Shown: one piece after another, positions 46,890-48,041 of the stretch
Layout: every line of letters starts with the position of its first letter
Position numbering within the stretch: the first letter of the stretch is position 1
Source: a virus
Length of the DNA: 48,041 nt
Reading direction: 5' to 3' (one strand)
Virus record (IMG/VR): IMGVR_UViG_3300028581_003708
Location: 1 to 48,041 of that record
The notes under the pieces: generated by a model
The model's database searches: none
Told to the model about the DNA's origin: nothing
The model's input: the letters and a program-made list of their open reading frames with translations, nothing else
Made by a program: the position numbers and the translations under genes

Positions 46890-47348
46890 TTAATCTAGTT
46901 TAACGGATTCCCAAGGGAAGTCAAGCCAGATGTGGTCGTCAAATTGTTTAACATAAAAATTAGGAATAAACTGTGTGGACTTTTTTATGTACAATGTGGC
47001 AAATTTAAAATTAGTAAATGCACAAGATTCAAAATAATCTCTTGCAGCTACAAGTGTTTTGCCTTTGTCAGAAAGATCATCAATGACAACAACGCGTTTG
47101 TCTCTAAATTCCGAATTGAATTTTAATCCAGGTATTTGGCCAATCTGTAATTGTCCTGCTGCAAATTCTTCATAAGATTTGATGGCAAAATTAACAACTG
47201 ACACATCATGTGCATGGGAAATAATGGTGCTTGGAACTAGTCCACCGCGACCAATGGCCACAATAGCATCACATGGTCCAATTAAATTTGCTAACACTTT
47301 ACAATCGTCTTGAATGTGCTTCCAGGACAAATTGACACGCTCAGGCAT
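46890..47348 (-). CDS. Purine phosphoribosyltransferase-like
   Basis: A 152-aa type I phosphoribosyltransferase. RVVVIDDLSDKGKTL is the PRPP-binding motif, IVAIGRGGLVPSTIISHA the early loop, and HIWLDFPWE the C-terminal purine-contact end, resembling xanthine/guanine phosphoribosyltransferase. It would join guanine or xanthine to PRPP. The ATG at 47348 is chosen over a GTG at 47354 because TATAAT sits exactly at -10 from it. With GMP reductase (33790) it could close a guanine salvage loop. Confidence 0.75.
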   Translation of the reverse strand: MPERVNLSWKHIQDDCKVLANLIGPCDAIVAIGRGGLVPSTIISHAHDVSVVNFAIKSYEEFAAGQLQIGQIPGLKFNSEFRDKRVVVIDDLSDKGKTLVAARDYFESCAFTNFKFATLYIKKSTQFIPNFYVKQFDDHIWLDFPWESVKLD

Positions 47349-47354
47349 GTGCAC

Positions 47355-47382
47355 ATTATATGTTAAAAATTTAAAAAATCAA
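47355..47382 (-). promoter_or_regulatory. Sigma70-like promoter of the phosphoribosyltransferase
   Basis: Minus-strand TTGATT (47382-47377), 16-nt spacer, TATAAT (47360-47355). Predicted +1 is 47348, the start codon. The -35 overlaps the end of the upstream gene. Confidence 0.6.
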
Positions 47383-47654
47383 ACCTTATCAAATATGTTG
47401 GCCATGTCTTTGTGCAGAGTGTTCATGTTGATCATGATGTATTCATAGTCTTCTTTGAGACCGCGTGCAGCTCTCTTGGACATGTTGTTGAGTTCCAGAG
47501 CAATGCGCTTTTTCAACACATCTGCTTTCTCTTCATTTTCACTTCGCACACTGCTGTATTCCCGAGGAGCATAGGTGTATGAATCAGTGTTGCCAGTGGT
47601 ATGATTGATGCCTGCATTGTATGCTTCAGCTATAGCTTTATGATCTGGATTCAC
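47379..47654 (-). CDS. Hypothetical protein, 91 aa
   Basis: A 91-aa helical protein starting with GTG, with a Ser/Thr/Tyr-rich piece (GNTDSYTYAPREYSS) followed by a charged helix (ENEEKADVLKKRIALELNNMSKRAARG). No family recognised. A CATAAATA box 5 nt upstream supports the GTG start. The divergent plus-strand gene begins 16 nt away. Confidence 0.55.
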   Translation of the reverse strand: MNPDHKAIAEAYNAGINHTTGNTDSYTYAPREYSSVRSENEEKADVLKKRIALELNNMSKRAARGLKEDYEYIMINMNTLHKDMANIFDKV

Positions 47655-47659
47655 CTAAA

Positions 47660-47667
47660 TATTTATG
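47660..47667 (-). promoter_or_regulatory. Late-type box CATAAATA, 5 nt before GTG 47654
   Basis: Minus strand, within the short divergent gap; supports the GTG start. Confidence 0.45.
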
Positions 47668-47669
47668 CT

Positions 47670-47903
47670 GTGGCTGACTCCGAATCTATTAAAAAGCGCA
47701 AAGCTGCAGCCAAAAGAATACTCAGAGACATTGAACATTACAAAGTGTGTGTGGGTTGTGAATCTGTGATATTAAAAAAAGATGCTTTCTGTCCAGTGTG
47801 TGATACTTACAGATTCAATGATGATGCAGAGTACACCAGAAGGGTTGTGGAAGAATTGTCCAAGCGTGAACAAGTAAGTGTACTACCGAGTGATTTTATT
47901 TAA
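47670..47903 (+). CDS. Small zinc-ribbon protein, 77 aa
   Basis: A 77-aa protein from a GTG (MADSESIKKRKAAAKRILRD), with CVGCESVILKKDAFCPVC: two CxxC pairs 12 residues apart, a zinc ribbon. The frame is open upstream to an ATG at 47601, but the GTG is in the intergenic gap and is preferred. CCTAAATA lies 8 nt before the start. It may be a transcription or DNA-binding factor; function unknown. Its end overlaps the convergent partial gene by 21 nt. Confidence 0.55.
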   Translation: MADSESIKKRKAAAKRILRDIEHYKVCVGCESVILKKDAFCPVCDTYRFNDDAEYTRRVVEELSKREQVSVLPSDFI

Positions 47904-48041
47904 AGGAATATAGTTGTTGAGATACTTGGAAAGCAAAATGACTCGCTTCATCATTTCATCTTTCTTCATGCCTGTGTTCTTCTTGGCCTTGTCATACAGG
48001 TCCAACACTTCGTCAGCAGTGACTTTTTTTCTGTCCTCTTT
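47883..48041 (-). CDS. C-terminal part of an unknown gene cut by the window edge
   Basis: The last 52 codons of a minus-strand gene, open to the edge: KKVTADEVLDLYDKAKKNTGMKK followed by MMKRVILLSKYLNNYIPLNK and a stop. Highly charged and helical; no family can be named from the fragment. Confidence 0.6.
   Translation of the reverse strand, partial: KEDRKKVTADEVLDLYDKAKKNTGMKKDEMMKRVILLSKYLNNYIPLNKITR

Noticed and set aside
1-48041. tRNA genes, CRISPR arrays, insertion sequences, integrase
   Set aside because: Reading found no cloverleaf-like segment, no regularly spaced repeats, no transposase or integrase motif. A tRNA scan would be needed to exclude tRNAs formally.
1-48041. Bacteroidota host, suggested by missing Shine-Dalgarno sites
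   Set aside because: The early promoters look like sigma70 TTGA/TATAAT rather than the Bacteroidota TTTG/TAnnTTTG form, and leaderless starts explain the missing Shine-Dalgarno equally well. The host is left open.

Overview
The window is a 48 kb piece of a T4-like myovirus (tailed phage) genome. The clearest evidence is a T4-type head and neck block in near-canonical order: gp15 tail completion, gp20 portal, a neck protein, gp4 head completion, gp21 prohead protease, a small core protein, gp22 scaffold and gp23 major capsid (23642-31275). Around it lie UvsY, UvsW and the late sigma factor gp55 (20-2413), a gp5-type baseplate spike (36181-39054) and class I ribonucleotide reductase NrdA/NrdB. 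Base composition is moderately AT-rich. No tRNA, integrase, insertion sequence or CRISPR array was seen. The host cannot be named from this sequence. Start codons almost never carry a Shine-Dalgarno sequence.

Layout. 1-2413 (minus): late transcription and recombination. 2440-11058: mostly late genes for probable internal virion proteins, many with a T4-like capsid-targeting N-terminus ending in a gp21-type cleavage site. Among them are a PD-(D/E)XK-like nuclease, a ligase-like nucleotidyltransferase, an NMN-adenylyltransferase-like enzyme and a retropepsin-like protein; folE is interspersed. 11171-15420: queD, phoH, a dTDP-glucose dehydratase-like gene, queE and a P-loop kinase. 15412-16822: two paralogous structural proteins. 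16852-19824: four consecutive glycosyltransferase-like genes. 19855-23630: a DUF366-like protein, probable clamp-loader and GroES-like proteins, and a DinG/XPD-type helicase. 23642-31797: head and neck genes, ending in a strong terminator. 31798-36144 (minus): a seven-gene compressed operon dpdA, formyltransferase, GMP reductase, Nmad1-like, a small protein, a P-loop kinase and queF. 36181-39054: spike. 39047-44292 (minus): nrdB, nrdA and unknowns. 44344-45719: S74-type fibre and a small basic capsid-like protein. 45716-48041: two cell-wall-active proteins, a purine phosphoribosyltransferase and small genes.

Two systems stand out. First, FolE, QueD, QueE, QueF, a DpdA transglycosylase and a PurN-like formyltransferase together predict 7-deazaguanine DNA modification, most specifically a formylated dPreQ1. 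QueC is not in the window. GMP reductase and a purine phosphoribosyltransferase could recycle the guanine that DpdA releases. Second, the promoters are fused to the start codons. An NATAAATA-type motif (the T4 late promoter box) sits exactly 5 nt before the start of at least 14 genes, and TTGAT-N15/17-TATAAT promoters place +1 on or next to the start codon of early-type genes. This predicts widespread leaderless mRNAs, or a box that doubles as a translation signal. Function follows promoter class: modification, recombination and glycosylation genes have the sigma70-like form, virion genes the late form.
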